50,914 nucleotides of DNA, taken from positions 1 to 50,914 of the forward strand of contig CAJXOS010000033.1 of assembly GCA_913057725.1 (NCBI GenBank), in the 5' to 3' direction. Source of the stretch: an uncultured Lewinella sp. Lineage in GTDB: Bacteria; Bacteroidota; Bacteroidia; Chitinophagales; Saprospiraceae. The translations under genes and the position numbers were made by a program. The notes beneath the pieces were generated by a model that was not told where the DNA came from, made no database searches, and saw only the letters and a list, made by a program, of their open reading frames with translations. Numbering within the stretch: position 1 is the first letter of the stretch; each line of letters opens with the position of its first letter. This document shows positions 1 to 8,132 of the stretch, piece after piece.

Positions 1-261
1 GTACTGCCTTCGTACGAGCTGTTCGGACGCTGGCTACTCGAGCAGGGGCGTCCTACCGAAGCACTACAGCAATTTGAATATGCCCTTGCGAAGGGACCAG
101 GCCGGTTGCAGGCGCTGGCTGGTGCTTGGCAGGCGGCAGAAGCTACCAATAACCAAACTCGCGCAGATGAGTTAGCAGAACAACTACGAAGTAATATCAG
201 CAAAGGAGATGCTGCAGTTAAAGAACGGTTTATGCCTACCAATCTACTCAGCTCACTTTGA
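1..261 (+). CDS. C-terminal end of a tetratricopeptide-repeat (TPR) protein, partial
   Basis: The first 86 codons are open in frame 1 and end in TGA. The visible protein has the spacing of TPR helices: a segment reading GRWLLEQGRPTEALQQFE, then a helix rich in Ala and Gln (about residues 35-50), then a short polar tail. The start lies outside the window, so total length and full domain content are unknown. TPR tails of this kind occur in many Bacteroidota scaffold or lipoproteins, so no specific function can be given. The SusC-like gene starts 53 bases after the stop, so the two could share a transcript. The family call rests on helix periodicity only. Confidence 0.65.
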   Translation, partial: VLPSYELFGRWLLEQGRPTEALQQFEYALAKGPGRLQALAGAWQAAEATNNQTRADELAEQLRSNISKGDAAVKERFMPTNLLSSL

Positions 262-314
262 TCATTTCTTTAGGGCTAGCAATTATTTTTCAACGGAACC
301 CTTAGCGCTCAATT

Positions 315-3095
315 ATGAAACAGAGAACACTAATACTGACGCTTAGTACCATTTTATTTTCGCTATCGCTCCCGGCACAAGATGCGACCGTAGAAGGAGT
401 AATGGTAGATACCTTAGCGCCTCCTGAAATGGAGGTAGATTGTAGTCCATCTGTTTTCGTGGGCTACGAGAACTGGCAGCTCAACCAAAGCGCTTCCGCT
501 ATTCAGCATTTAAGTGTAGACGAACTTAATCAGGGAATTATCTCTGATCCTGGTCTCTTACTTATGGGCCAGGTGAGTGGCCTTCAAGCCTATAATCGCG
601 GAGGTGACCCTAACGCTTCAAGCCTCGTTCGGATACGGGGGCTCTCGGCCTACTCCCAACGACAACCACTTTATGTTATCGATGGTATCCCAGGTGCAGC
701 ACTGGAGAGTATAGACCCTAATGATATTGCATCAATTACGATTCTAAAGGATGGCTCCGCGCAAGCTTTGTACGGTATTCGAGCTTCCAATGGCGTAATC
801 TTGATCAATACCAAAACCGCCAGCACTGATAGGTTATCCATCAGCTATTCTGGTCAAGCGGGTGTGTCTCAGGCCCATGATGGTTTTCCGGTCTTCGACG
901 CGGCTGCTTTTCGTGCGGCAGATGGTGTAGACCTGCAAAGCAATACCGTGTGGCTAGATGAGATTACGCGCGACGGTTTCAATCAGGTACACAGTTTGGC
1001 AGTCCAAGGTGGCCGCAATCAATCTCGTTATCGGGTCTCCGCTAACTATCGTGATATTGAAGGTGTACTTCGTAGGTCGGGTTTTCAACAGGTAAACCTT
1101 CGCGGTAATTATTCCACTTCACTACTCAATGACAAGCTCAAGGTTCAATTGATTGGAGGGTATACCAATCGAGAAAGTGAAATCGGCTTTCAAGAGGCTT
1201 TCCGCTATGCCGTGTCTTTCAATCCTACTGCACCAGTGTTTGGCAACGATTTTTTCCTGCCCTTCAATTCGGAGCAATACGGTGGGTACTTTGAGACCCT
1301 TGGCCTATTCGATAATTTTAATCCCCGCGCACTTCTTGACCTTAATGATCGCACGGGTTTAAACGAAACACTGCAAGCGATGGCATTTTTGCAGTATGGT
1401 CTAGGGAAAAACCTTAGTCTGAATTTTCGCTATGCCTATCAGGATCAATTCATCAACGAACGAGCCTTTTATTCAACTCAGGCCTTGTTCCGAGGGAATG
1501 CAACTTACCCAAATAATAACCTCAAGGGTGGTGGCGATTTCTACGATCTAGATCAAAGCATGTCTGTATATGATCTCTTCGTAAATTATGACAAAGAGTT
1601 CGGTAAGTCTCGCTTAAGCGTAACTGCTGGTACTTCCTACACAGATGGGACTGCCAAAGAGATTGAGTACAGCATGATCGGCTTTTCCAATACCGATCTA
1701 GCTACGATTAAACGTTTGGATGACGCCAATAATTGGTACGATGAAACCTGGGCCCTGAATAGTCGCACCTTTAGTTGGAATAATCGTTTCTCAGCTGTTT
1801 TTGGGCGCCTCCAATGGAGTATTGCTGATCGTTTATTCCTACACGGCTCGCTGCGCTCTGAAGGATCCTCTCGTATAGGTGAAGATGCGGGTTGGGGGAA
1901 TTTCTCTGCTGTAGGTGCCGCCTACGACTTCAGTAAGAATAGCAATACCTTCGATCTACTTAAAGTCCGTATAGGTTATGGTACTACTGGAGCAGTACCG
2001 GATGAGGCAGGCCTTTCCCATAGGTTAGAGCGGAACACTATTCAAATAGATGGGACAATTATCACTGAAGGAGGTATACGTGTTGACAATCCAAATTTGG
2101 AGTTTGAAAAGAAAAGCGAGCTCAACTTTGGCGTTGATTTTCAGACGGGACGTTTACAAGGATACTTCGAATGGTACTCCCGCGAGGTTAGCGATTGGGT
2201 GGAGTTGACTTCGGATCAAGGTCCTTGGGTATATGATAATACCGATGCTATTGTTGGCAATGGCATTGAGCTTGGTGTAAATGCTATGATTTGGAATAGT
2301 GAAAAATCAAGCTATCAAACAGGCTTGCGCCTGGCCACCTTCAACACGCGCTTCGAGACCTTGAGCGTCGAATCCCGTACGATCTCCAGCTCCTGTTGTT
2401 CCAGTTCTAATCCGCTGATTGTCGCCCAGGAAGGGGAGCGTTTAGGTGATTTCCTTGCCCCCGAGTATTTGGGCGCTAACCCAGATGATGGATCCGCTAA
2501 TTTCAATGACCTCAACGGAGATGGGCAAATCCTTATCACTGGTGATTTTGCATACAGCGAAGAGGGAGACCTGGTTATTGCCGGTAATGGCTTGCCGTCT
2601 ATGGAGTTAGGCTGGAGTCATCAGTTGCGTTTTGGGCAATGGCAAGTCAATGCTCTGGTACGTGGTGCCTTTGGTCATAGCTTGGCCAACCGCCAAAGAC
2701 AGCGCTACGAACCACGGTCCAGTATCAATGCAAACTACAATTCTGTGAATTCTGAACTAGCGGATGAAACACTTTCATTTGGCCGATTCTCGGATCACTT
2801 TGTGGAGAAGGCTAGTTTCCTCAAGCTCGACTACTTCTCGGTAGCTCGGGTATTCTCACTACGCAATACTGATAATCGACAGCAGCTCAGAATCTCACTC
2901 ACTGCACAAAACATCCTGTTGAGCACCAACTATACCGGTGCCGATCCCGAGCCTCAATTAGAAGATTACGGAGCTACTGATAATGGAGGTAGCCGCGGCC
3001 GCGGGTTCCGTGATCCGCTTGCACCAGGTATCGATAGACTCAACTATTATCTGCCGGCGAATACGTTCAGCTTAGGTGTACAACTGAACTTGTAA
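315..3095 (+). CDS. SusC/RagA-type TonB-dependent outer-membrane receptor
   Basis: A protein of 926 residues with a signal peptide (about 1-21, ending SLPAQ). A plug domain spans about residues 60-165, with the typical stretches VRIRGLSAYS, PLYVIDGIPG and GSAQALYGIRASNGVILI. A long beta-barrel follows and ends in alternating hydrophobic residues (LGVQLNL). Family knowledge: such receptors import bulky ligands across the outer membrane using TonB energy. Unlike most SusC proteins, the N-terminal carboxypeptidase-regulatory-like domain seems absent, and the plug begins soon after the signal peptide. No SusD lipoprotein gene lies next to it in the window; the next gene is a T9SS cargo protein. 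A strong hairpin terminator follows. The substrate cannot be predicted. Confidence 0.88.
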   Translation: MKQRTLILTLSTILFSLSLPAQDATVEGVMVDTLAPPEMEVDCSPSVFVGYENWQLNQSASAIQHLSVDELNQGIISDPGLLLMGQVSGLQAYNRGGDPNASSLVRIRGLSAYSQRQPLYVIDGIPGAALESIDPNDIASITILKDGSAQALYGIRASNGVILINTKTASTDRLSISYSGQAGVSQAHDGFPVFDAAAFRAADGVDLQSNTVWLDEITRDGFNQVHSLAVQGGRNQSRYRVSANYRDIEGVLRRSGFQQVNLRGNYSTSLLNDKLKVQLIGGYTNRESEIGFQEAFRYAVSFNPTAPVFGNDFFLPFNSEQYGGYFETLGLFDNFNPRALLDLNDRTGLNETLQAMAFLQYGLGKNLSLNFRYAYQDQFINERAFYSTQALFRGNATYPNNNLKGGGDFYDLDQSMSVYDLFVNYDKEFGKSRLSVTAGTSYTDGTAKEIEYSMIGFSNTDLATIKRLDDANNWYDETWALNSRTFSWNNRFSAVFGRLQWSIADRLFLHGSLRSEGSSRIGEDAGWGNFSAVGAAYDFSKNSNTFDLLKVRIGYGTTGAVPDEAGLSHRLERNTIQIDGTIITEGGIRVDNPNLEFEKKSELNFGVDFQTGRLQGYFEWYSREVSDWVELTSDQGPWVYDNTDAIVGNGIELGVNAMIWNSEKSSYQTGLRLATFNTRFETLSVESRTISSSCCSSSNPLIVAQEGERLGDFLAPEYLGANPDDGSANFNDLNGDGQILITGDFAYSEEGDLVIAGNGLPSMELGWSHQLRFGQWQVNALVRGAFGHSLANRQRQRYEPRSSINANYNSVNSELADETLSFGRFSDHFVEKASFLKLDYFSVARVFSLRNTDNRQQLRISLTAQNILLSTNYTGADPEPQLEDYGATDNGGSRGRGFRDPLAPGIDRLNYYLPANTFSLGVQLNL

Positions 3096-3120
3096 ACTGG
3101 CCGTCATTTAGATCTCCATA

Positions 3121-3159
3121 AAGAAGTCCGGTAGCTGTATGTTGCCGGACTTCTTCTTT
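3121..3159 (+). terminator. Rho-independent terminator after the SusC-like gene
   Basis: A perfect 11-bp inverted repeat (AAGAAGTCCGG at 3121-3131, CCGGACTTCTT at 3145-3155) with a 13-base loop, followed by CTTTT. It lies 26 bases after the receptor stop codon. Confidence 0.85.
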
Positions 3160-3276
3160 TCCCTGCGGCTGTCCGACAAAAAAGCCCTCCTCTCTCCCTT
3201 GTGCGCTGTGCTCCTTTCCCCGAATTTCAGGAGCAATTAAATCACTCTCTTACGATCACTGCTTATAAAACTGCCT

Positions 3277-5169
3277 ATGAAACCCCTTTACCTACCTACA
3301 CTTTTTCTGTTTCTCTCTACCTTTTTGTCCGCTCAGCAATTGTACCTCTTACCCACGATGGAGGCACCTTTGTATGAGCATTTGTACCAGATAAACGAGG
3401 CTTGGTATACGCAGGCCGCCCCAAGTACCCTGTTAGAATCTACCCGCTTTGGCAACGACCAAGAGCGCATTCAACTGCACTTGAAATTGGTCGAGCAAGA
3501 GCTCCGTACCCGTCCGGTAGATCACTTGACTACCCAGGAGCAGGCCCGTCGGACGAAAGCACTCAACCACTTGCGCAGCTATTGGCAAACTGGACAATTT
3601 CCACTCAACGAAGATCATCCTAGTCGCATCTCCATCTTCGTCGATGAACACAATACCGCCTGTGCCGTCGGTTATTTGATGCTACAGACGGGGGCACAGG
3701 AGGCCGTGGCACAAATTCGCGCTGAAAACAACTTCGCGGATCTCAATGAGCTATTGGCTTATGAAGCCGTACCAGCATGGGCACAGACCAACGGCTTTAC
3801 CGCCGATGAACTAGCCTGGATACAACCCGCTTACGCAATAGCCGTCTTCACCGCGGAGCCCTTCGGCAACAATGAGGGTATTGGTAGCGGCCAGGTGCTT
3901 GATATGTTGGTCTACAACAACGAGCTGTACTTTGGAGGCACTTTTGAGTCTATTGATGGTTTTACTGCGTCCAAGATTGCAGTATGGGATGGCTCCGCTT
4001 TCCACGCCTTGCCAGGCCTGGAAGCTGATACTCCGGGCGGTATCTCCCGCATGGCTATTGACGATACTACAGGAGATATTTACGCTGTCGGCACCTTCTA
4101 TGCTTTCCCGCAAGCAAGCGGAGCGGTCGTCTTAGTTCGCTATCATGATGGCAGCTGGGAGCCGCTACTTGAAATCGCCGATACCGGTGGTGAACCCCTT
4201 GCCGATGTTGTGTGCCGTGCCGGACAATGCTACATCTCCGGTGATTTTGAGCAATTGTTGGACAACCCTGCCCTGGCCAATATCGCTGTATTAGAGACCA
4301 GCACCTTGCAGTGGTCCGCACTACATTCCGAGTGGTCATTTCAGGGGAGTATCAATGACTTAGATGTCGAAGCTGATCGTCTTATGATTGGCGGTGACTA
4401 CCAGCTAGTGGAACAAAGCGATACCCTTGCTCAACACGTAGCTGTAGTCGATCTATCTACTAACACGCTCGTTGATGCTATTGCCGTCAATGAAGATTAC
4501 CCGGCTGATCGAGTCCACTTTGTGGATATCAGTCAAAACCCCTTCGAATGGGAATACCGGATGATTATTGAAGACCAATACGGGCTGGCTTTTGGCTATC
4601 AAGAGATAGGCTGGCACGAGTCCTTGGAGTGGTCCGGAAATATGCCTGAGATATTTGGCATTTCAGAAACCTGGGGTTTCGTATATGGTCGAGTTCCATT
4701 TAGCAGTGGAAGCCCTAACCCGCCATATGTACTTCTCACTACGCCTGGGCAGAGTGCATCTTTGTACTGGCCAGTGGCGCAAGCTAATGCCGCCGTTACT
4801 GCGGTGACGGAGTTTGAAGAAGAACTAATTGTGGCCGGTGATTTTACCGAAATCGATGAAGAGTCGATCAACCACCTGGCTGTTGCCGACTTGAGAATTG
4901 TTTCCGATACTGATGACCCAACTCCGGCGCAGGATATGCAAGTTCGTTCCGACGGTCAGCGCATTTTTCTTTCGCAGCTTCCTGTTCCAGCGCAGAAGGC
5001 CACTTTGGAGCTTTTTGATATGTCAGGTCGCCAGCTTTGGTCGGCATCACTCTCCTTGCTTGACGCCTCTCAGCAGGTACTTCCGGAGGGGCTGCCAGCG
5101 GGTGGATATGCCTATCGTTTGCTGGTAGATGAGCACTTGCAGGTAGGGCAGATCAGTCTGGTGCGGTAG
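3277..5169 (+). CDS. Secreted protein with T9SS type-A sorting domain
   Basis: A protein of 630 residues with a signal peptide (about 1-19, ending FLSAQ). The N-terminal third carries a Cys-containing segment (EHNTACAVGYLMLQTG) and a block ending TADELAWIQPAYA, an arrangement I associate with Saprospiria secreted proteins. The middle has blade-like repeats of the form LYFGGTFESIDG...IAVWDG and LMIGGDYQLV, suggesting a beta-propeller. The last 75 or so residues form a T9SS sorting domain (ATLELFDMSGRQLWS, then LPAGGYAYRLLV), so the protein is probably exported through the Por system and retained at the surface or released. The ligand or activity is unknown. Confidence 0.8.
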   Translation: MKPLYLPTLFLFLSTFLSAQQLYLLPTMEAPLYEHLYQINEAWYTQAAPSTLLESTRFGNDQERIQLHLKLVEQELRTRPVDHLTTQEQARRTKALNHLRSYWQTGQFPLNEDHPSRISIFVDEHNTACAVGYLMLQTGAQEAVAQIRAENNFADLNELLAYEAVPAWAQTNGFTADELAWIQPAYAIAVFTAEPFGNNEGIGSGQVLDMLVYNNELYFGGTFESIDGFTASKIAVWDGSAFHALPGLEADTPGGISRMAIDDTTGDIYAVGTFYAFPQASGAVVLVRYHDGSWEPLLEIADTGGEPLADVVCRAGQCYISGDFEQLLDNPALANIAVLETSTLQWSALHSEWSFQGSINDLDVEADRLMIGGDYQLVEQSDTLAQHVAVVDLSTNTLVDAIAVNEDYPADRVHFVDISQNPFEWEYRMIIEDQYGLAFGYQEIGWHESLEWSGNMPEIFGISETWGFVYGRVPFSSGSPNPPYVLLTTPGQSASLYWPVAQANAAVTAVTEFEEELIVAGDFTEIDEESINHLAVADLRIVSDTDDPTPAQDMQVRSDGQRIFLSQLPVPAQKATLELFDMSGRQLWSASLSLLDASQQVLPEGLPAGGYAYRLLVDEHLQVGQISLVR

Positions 5170-5186
5170 ATCCATTTGGGGGCTCC

Positions 5187-5250
5187 GCTTAGCAGCGGCG
5201 GGCTATACGCTCTTATGCGCTGTGGGCGCATACCGCTGCTATCCCTAGCC
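5187..5250. repeat. Palindromic intergenic element between convergent genes
   Basis: The 116-base gap between two convergent genes is largely filled by nested inverted repeats. AGCAGCGG (5191-5198) pairs with CCGCTGCT (5233-5240), and TATGCGC (5214-5220) pairs with GCGCATA (5226-5232) around a 5-base loop. GGCTA (5201-5205) can pair with TAGCC (5246-5250). The pattern of a GGGCTAT block, a variable middle and a CCGCTGCTATCCCT block resembles dispersed intergenic repeats of Bacteroidota genomes. It may also act as a bidirectional terminator, although no long T tract follows. Confidence 0.55.
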
Positions 5251-5285
5251 TTTGCGCCCGTCCCGGCCGCTTGGGTTGGAGTACC

Positions 5286-6518
5286 TTATACAGATCGCCA
5301 CAGGAGGCTACTATCTCCATAACTCAAGAAGCGGAAGTCGTTTTCCATTGCGTAAGTGTAAATGGGTTTCCATTGATCACTAATGAGGCTGGCGATGAGC
5401 AAAAGAAGTGTGCTTCGTGGTTGGTGAAAATTGGTTATCAACCCACTCACCAATCGCGACGGATAACCTGGAGCAATGAGCAATTGTGTGAAGCCCTCTA
5501 GTATGTCTAGTTGATGATCATTCATGTAAGCCTGTAGGGCTTCCATCACTACGCTCGCGCTCGGATAAGTGCTCGCGTCGTATGCATAAGGTTCCCATTG
5601 ACCAATAGTGAAACCAGCTTCTGGTATATCCTCCTCGCGCACCAGTCGGGCACCCAGCCAGTACAGACTTTCCAGTGTTCGCATACTGGTGGTCCCAACG
5701 GGAATTACTGGTGATTCTGCTTGTAGGGTTTCTACCAGTTGATCCACCAGCGTCTTTTGTACAAAGATGCTTTCACGGTGCATGTCGTGCTCTGCGAGGC
5801 GATCTGTAGTGACAGGCTTGAAGGTGCCAGCGCCCACGTGAAGCGTCACGAAGGCTCGTTGTACACCTTTTGTATCCAGTGCCTCAAAGACATTTTCTGT
5901 GAAGTGTAGGCCTGCTGTCGGGGCAGCTACTGAACCCTCAGGCTTCGCATATACCGTTTGATATCGATCCTGATCACTGCTTTCACTATCCCGATTCAGA
6001 TAGGGTGGGAGGGGGATGATGCCTCCCGCTGCTAGTAATTCGCCGAAAGAGATCTTTGCATCATCCCAGCTAAAAGCTATTCGGAAAGGGCCATCCAATC
6101 GCTCTTCCCGCGTAGCAGTTAGTTGTACTGGTCCTGAAGCTGTGTCAATTGTGGTACTTATTTCTCCGCTCTTCCACTTGCGGTTGCCACCTACCATGCA
6201 CTTCCATTGCACTATCCCCTGACTAGAGAGGTTCTGCTGATAATCCAATGGAGCCAGTGGTTCTAAGCATAGGATCTCCAATGGTCGTCCACTGGGCAAA
6301 ACAAACTTTAGACGAGCATGGATTACGCGCGTGTTATTGAATACCAAGAGGCTTCCGCCAGGCAATTCCTCTGGGAGCTCACTGAAGATTCGGTGTTGGG
6401 GCTTACCATCGCGGTATACCAGAAGCTTGGAAGCATCTCTTTGCGGTAGCGGATACTTCGCAATCCGTTCTTCGGGTAGCTCGTAATCGTAGTCGTTTAT
6501 ATCTATATCGTGGGGCAT
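5286..6518 (-). CDS. queA: S-adenosylmethionine:tRNA ribosyltransferase-isomerase
   Basis: A protein of 410 residues. It starts with the QueA pattern DYELPEERIAKYPLPQRDASKLL and continues with LLVFNNTRVIHARL, EGSVAAPTAGLHFTE, HVGAGTFKPV and ITNFHQPRSTLLLL, all family signatures. QueA transfers and isomerises the ribosyl group of SAM onto 7-aminomethyl-7-deazaguanine in tRNA, giving epoxyqueuosine; it acts in the cytoplasm. Length is somewhat greater than the roughly 350 residues usual for the family. It starts three bases after the stop of the upstream DinB-like gene, so the two are likely co-transcribed. The ATG at 6518 gives the canonical N-terminus. Confidence 0.95.
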   Translation of the reverse strand: MPHDIDINDYDYELPEERIAKYPLPQRDASKLLVYRDGKPQHRIFSELPEELPGGSLLVFNNTRVIHARLKFVLPSGRPLEILCLEPLAPLDYQQNLSSQGIVQWKCMVGGNRKWKSGEISTTIDTASGPVQLTATREERLDGPFRIAFSWDDAKISFGELLAAGGIIPLPPYLNRDSESSDQDRYQTVYAKPEGSVAAPTAGLHFTENVFEALDTKGVQRAFVTLHVGAGTFKPVTTDRLAEHDMHRESIFVQKTLVDQLVETLQAESPVIPVGTTSMRTLESLYWLGARLVREEDIPEAGFTIGQWEPYAYDASTYPSASVVMEALQAYMNDHQLDILEGFTQLLIAPGYPSRLVSGLITNFHQPRSTLLLLIASLISDQWKPIYTYAMENDFRFLSYGDSSLLWRSV

Positions 6519-6521
6519 CTA

Positions 6522-7625
6522 CTATTTTCTCAGTTTTCCGCTCAATACGCTGACGTTGCTGTTGAAAGGGTTACCCGATGCACGTCGGAAGGCTACTACT
6601 TGTCCTACGTGCCAAATCGCATCGGCCATCGGGCCATTCAAGTTGTTCCAGAAAGGATATTCTGATTTCGAGTCTCCGCGTTGAAACACTAAATCAAAGC
6701 GTTCCATGTCCTCGTTAGTGCTTGCTTTTAGTTTATCACTGGCAGCTATTAATAGCTTCAGCGTATTAGCTCGTTTTTCGGCATAAGTCAGTGTTTCTCT
6801 TGGCCCTCCACTGATCGTGGGCTGTTCCATCACGGCATTGTACACTACATTCACCAATCCGTAGATGTGGTCCAGGGTTTCTGCACTGGTGCGCGAATCA
6901 GGGGTGGTACTGTAGTCCAGATCAGCCTGACGCAGGCCTTCGGTAGCCCAGTAGTAACGAAAACCAAGGCCATCAATCATGCGCGCGGCTACGGTACAGG
7001 CGTTGTATTCTTCCGGGTAATCTGGTATTTGCCGGTAGGGCAAACTCATATCGGTGGGTATCATAACTTCACTTTCTTCAGATTTAACTACAAACTGGGT
7101 ACTCAGGTAGGGCTCGCTGATGGAGCCGTCATCTGCCAGACTTACCACCGAGTAGTTATAGGTGTTTTCATCCACTGGCTCCCAGGTGTCGGCCAGGATT
7201 TCATCACCATAGTTGTATTCATAGGTAATGGTCTTACCATCCAACTTTAATACCCCACTGGTCGCACCACCAAAGATATCGTATTCGGTAAAGACCAACT
7301 TGTTCTCTAGTAAATCAAAGCGCCGGACGCCAAAATTTCGCTGCCCCCACTCCGTTTGTTCTCTGTTGATGAAGCCCGCTGAATGAGCGATAACAGCGGT
7401 CTGCTCCAAGTTCCATTCAAAGCGGATCTCTTGCTTAAACAGTGGGCCGTTTTCCCATTGTTCTTCCGCTTGCCACGTCTTACCCACCAATGGAGCAAAG
7501 GCTTCTTGCAGTGCAGTGGTAGCTTCTTTGGAGGTGTCATTCTCCTGCGCATTCAAAATACTATTGGGTAGAAGGAAAAAGCCAGCGATGAAAGCCAGCA
7601 TCAAGACTTGGAGTGAAGTGTTCAT
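6522..7625 (-). CDS. Exported two-domain protein: lipocalin-like N-terminus plus DinB-like C-terminus
   Basis: A protein of 367 residues with a signal peptide (about 1-26, ending ILNAQ). Residues about 45-185 form a beta-rich region (LVGKTWQAEEQWENG, FGVRRFDLLENKLVFTEYDIFGG) like lipocalin/DUF1579-type domains. Residues about 205-360 are helical and carry DinB-superfamily features: a His in the segment LDHIYGLVN and another in the segment DAIWHVGQVVAFRRASGNP. DinB-like proteins bind a metal through three His residues and often act as thiol-dependent transferases; here the domain would be exported, which is unusual. The stop is three bases from the queA start. The family calls come from motif memory and the role is unknown. 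Confidence 0.55.
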   Translation of the reverse strand: MNTSLQVLMLAFIAGFFLLPNSILNAQENDTSKEATTALQEAFAPLVGKTWQAEEQWENGPLFKQEIRFEWNLEQTAVIAHSAGFINREQTEWGQRNFGVRRFDLLENKLVFTEYDIFGGATSGVLKLDGKTITYEYNYGDEILADTWEPVDENTYNYSVVSLADDGSISEPYLSTQFVVKSEESEVMIPTDMSLPYRQIPDYPEEYNACTVAARMIDGLGFRYYWATEGLRQADLDYSTTPDSRTSAETLDHIYGLVNVVYNAVMEQPTISGGPRETLTYAEKRANTLKLLIAASDKLKASTNEDMERFDLVFQRGDSKSEYPFWNNLNGPMADAIWHVGQVVAFRRASGNPFNSNVSVLSGKLRK

Positions 7626-7667
7626 ATCCTATAAGGTTCTTTTAGTCGGGCTCCAAAGGTACCGCTT

Positions 7668-8030
7668 TTAGGCGCCACCTGCATTGAGATGTTCACCAAA
7701 ACGGATCAAATTGCCGTCAATGTCCAGTATGGAGAATTCGCGTACACCCCAGGGCTTGTTTTCCAGTGCACCATTTGGGTGTATGACACCCGCGTTCTGG
7801 TATTCTGCATACAAATCATCTACACCAGTGACGTATACATAACAACTCGTGTTCTCCGAGAAGATCTTATTGTCGCAATGCCAGAAATGGATGGCTATAT
7901 CATCTCGCTTTACAATGCCATAACTTTCATCGCACCACTGCTTGCTGAATCCTAGTTTTTGCTCATAAAATGATACGAGTCGGGGTATATCTAGGGCCGC
8001 TAGTACGGGGTCGCTTCTATAGAGTTTCAT
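7668..8030 (-). CDS. VOC-superfamily (glyoxalase/bleomycin-resistance-like) protein
   Basis: A single-domain protein of 120 residues with the VOC pattern: an N-terminal LAALDIPRLVSFYEQKLGF, a central AIHFWHCDN strand, and a C-terminal segment WGVREFSILDIDGNLIRFGE whose Glu is a usual metal or ligand contact. The bleomycin-resistance branch typically has this length and works as a dimer that sequesters a drug; other VOC proteins are enzymes. It lies upstream of the DinB-like gene with 42 bases between them, so the VOC, DinB-like and queA genes may form one leftward transcript. Substrate unknown. Confidence 0.75.
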   Translation of the reverse strand: MKLYRSDPVLAALDIPRLVSFYEQKLGFSKQWCDESYGIVKRDDIAIHFWHCDNKIFSENTSCYVYVTGVDDLYAEYQNAGVIHPNGALENKPWGVREFSILDIDGNLIRFGEHLNAGGA

Positions 8031-8046
8031 CGGTGAGCTTTCTCAA

Positions 8047-8083
8047 TAAAATAAAAGGTGGCACCAAAAAGTTTGATGCCACC
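8047..8083 (-). terminator. Rho-independent terminator after the collagen-repeat gene
   Basis: GGTGGCA (8057-8063) and TGCCACC (8077-8083) form a hairpin. Read on the minus strand it is followed by CTTTTATTTTATTG. It lies 50 bases past the stop of the leftward gene that ends at 8133. Confidence 0.75.
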
Positions 8084-8132
8084 CGATATGTGAGCTCCAT
8101 GCCCACTTGAGCAATTTTCCAATTTCCGAGAA

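Noticed and set aside
5271..5501. A rightward open frame over the queA 3' end
   Set aside because: It is antisense to a clear QueA protein and has no family likeness.
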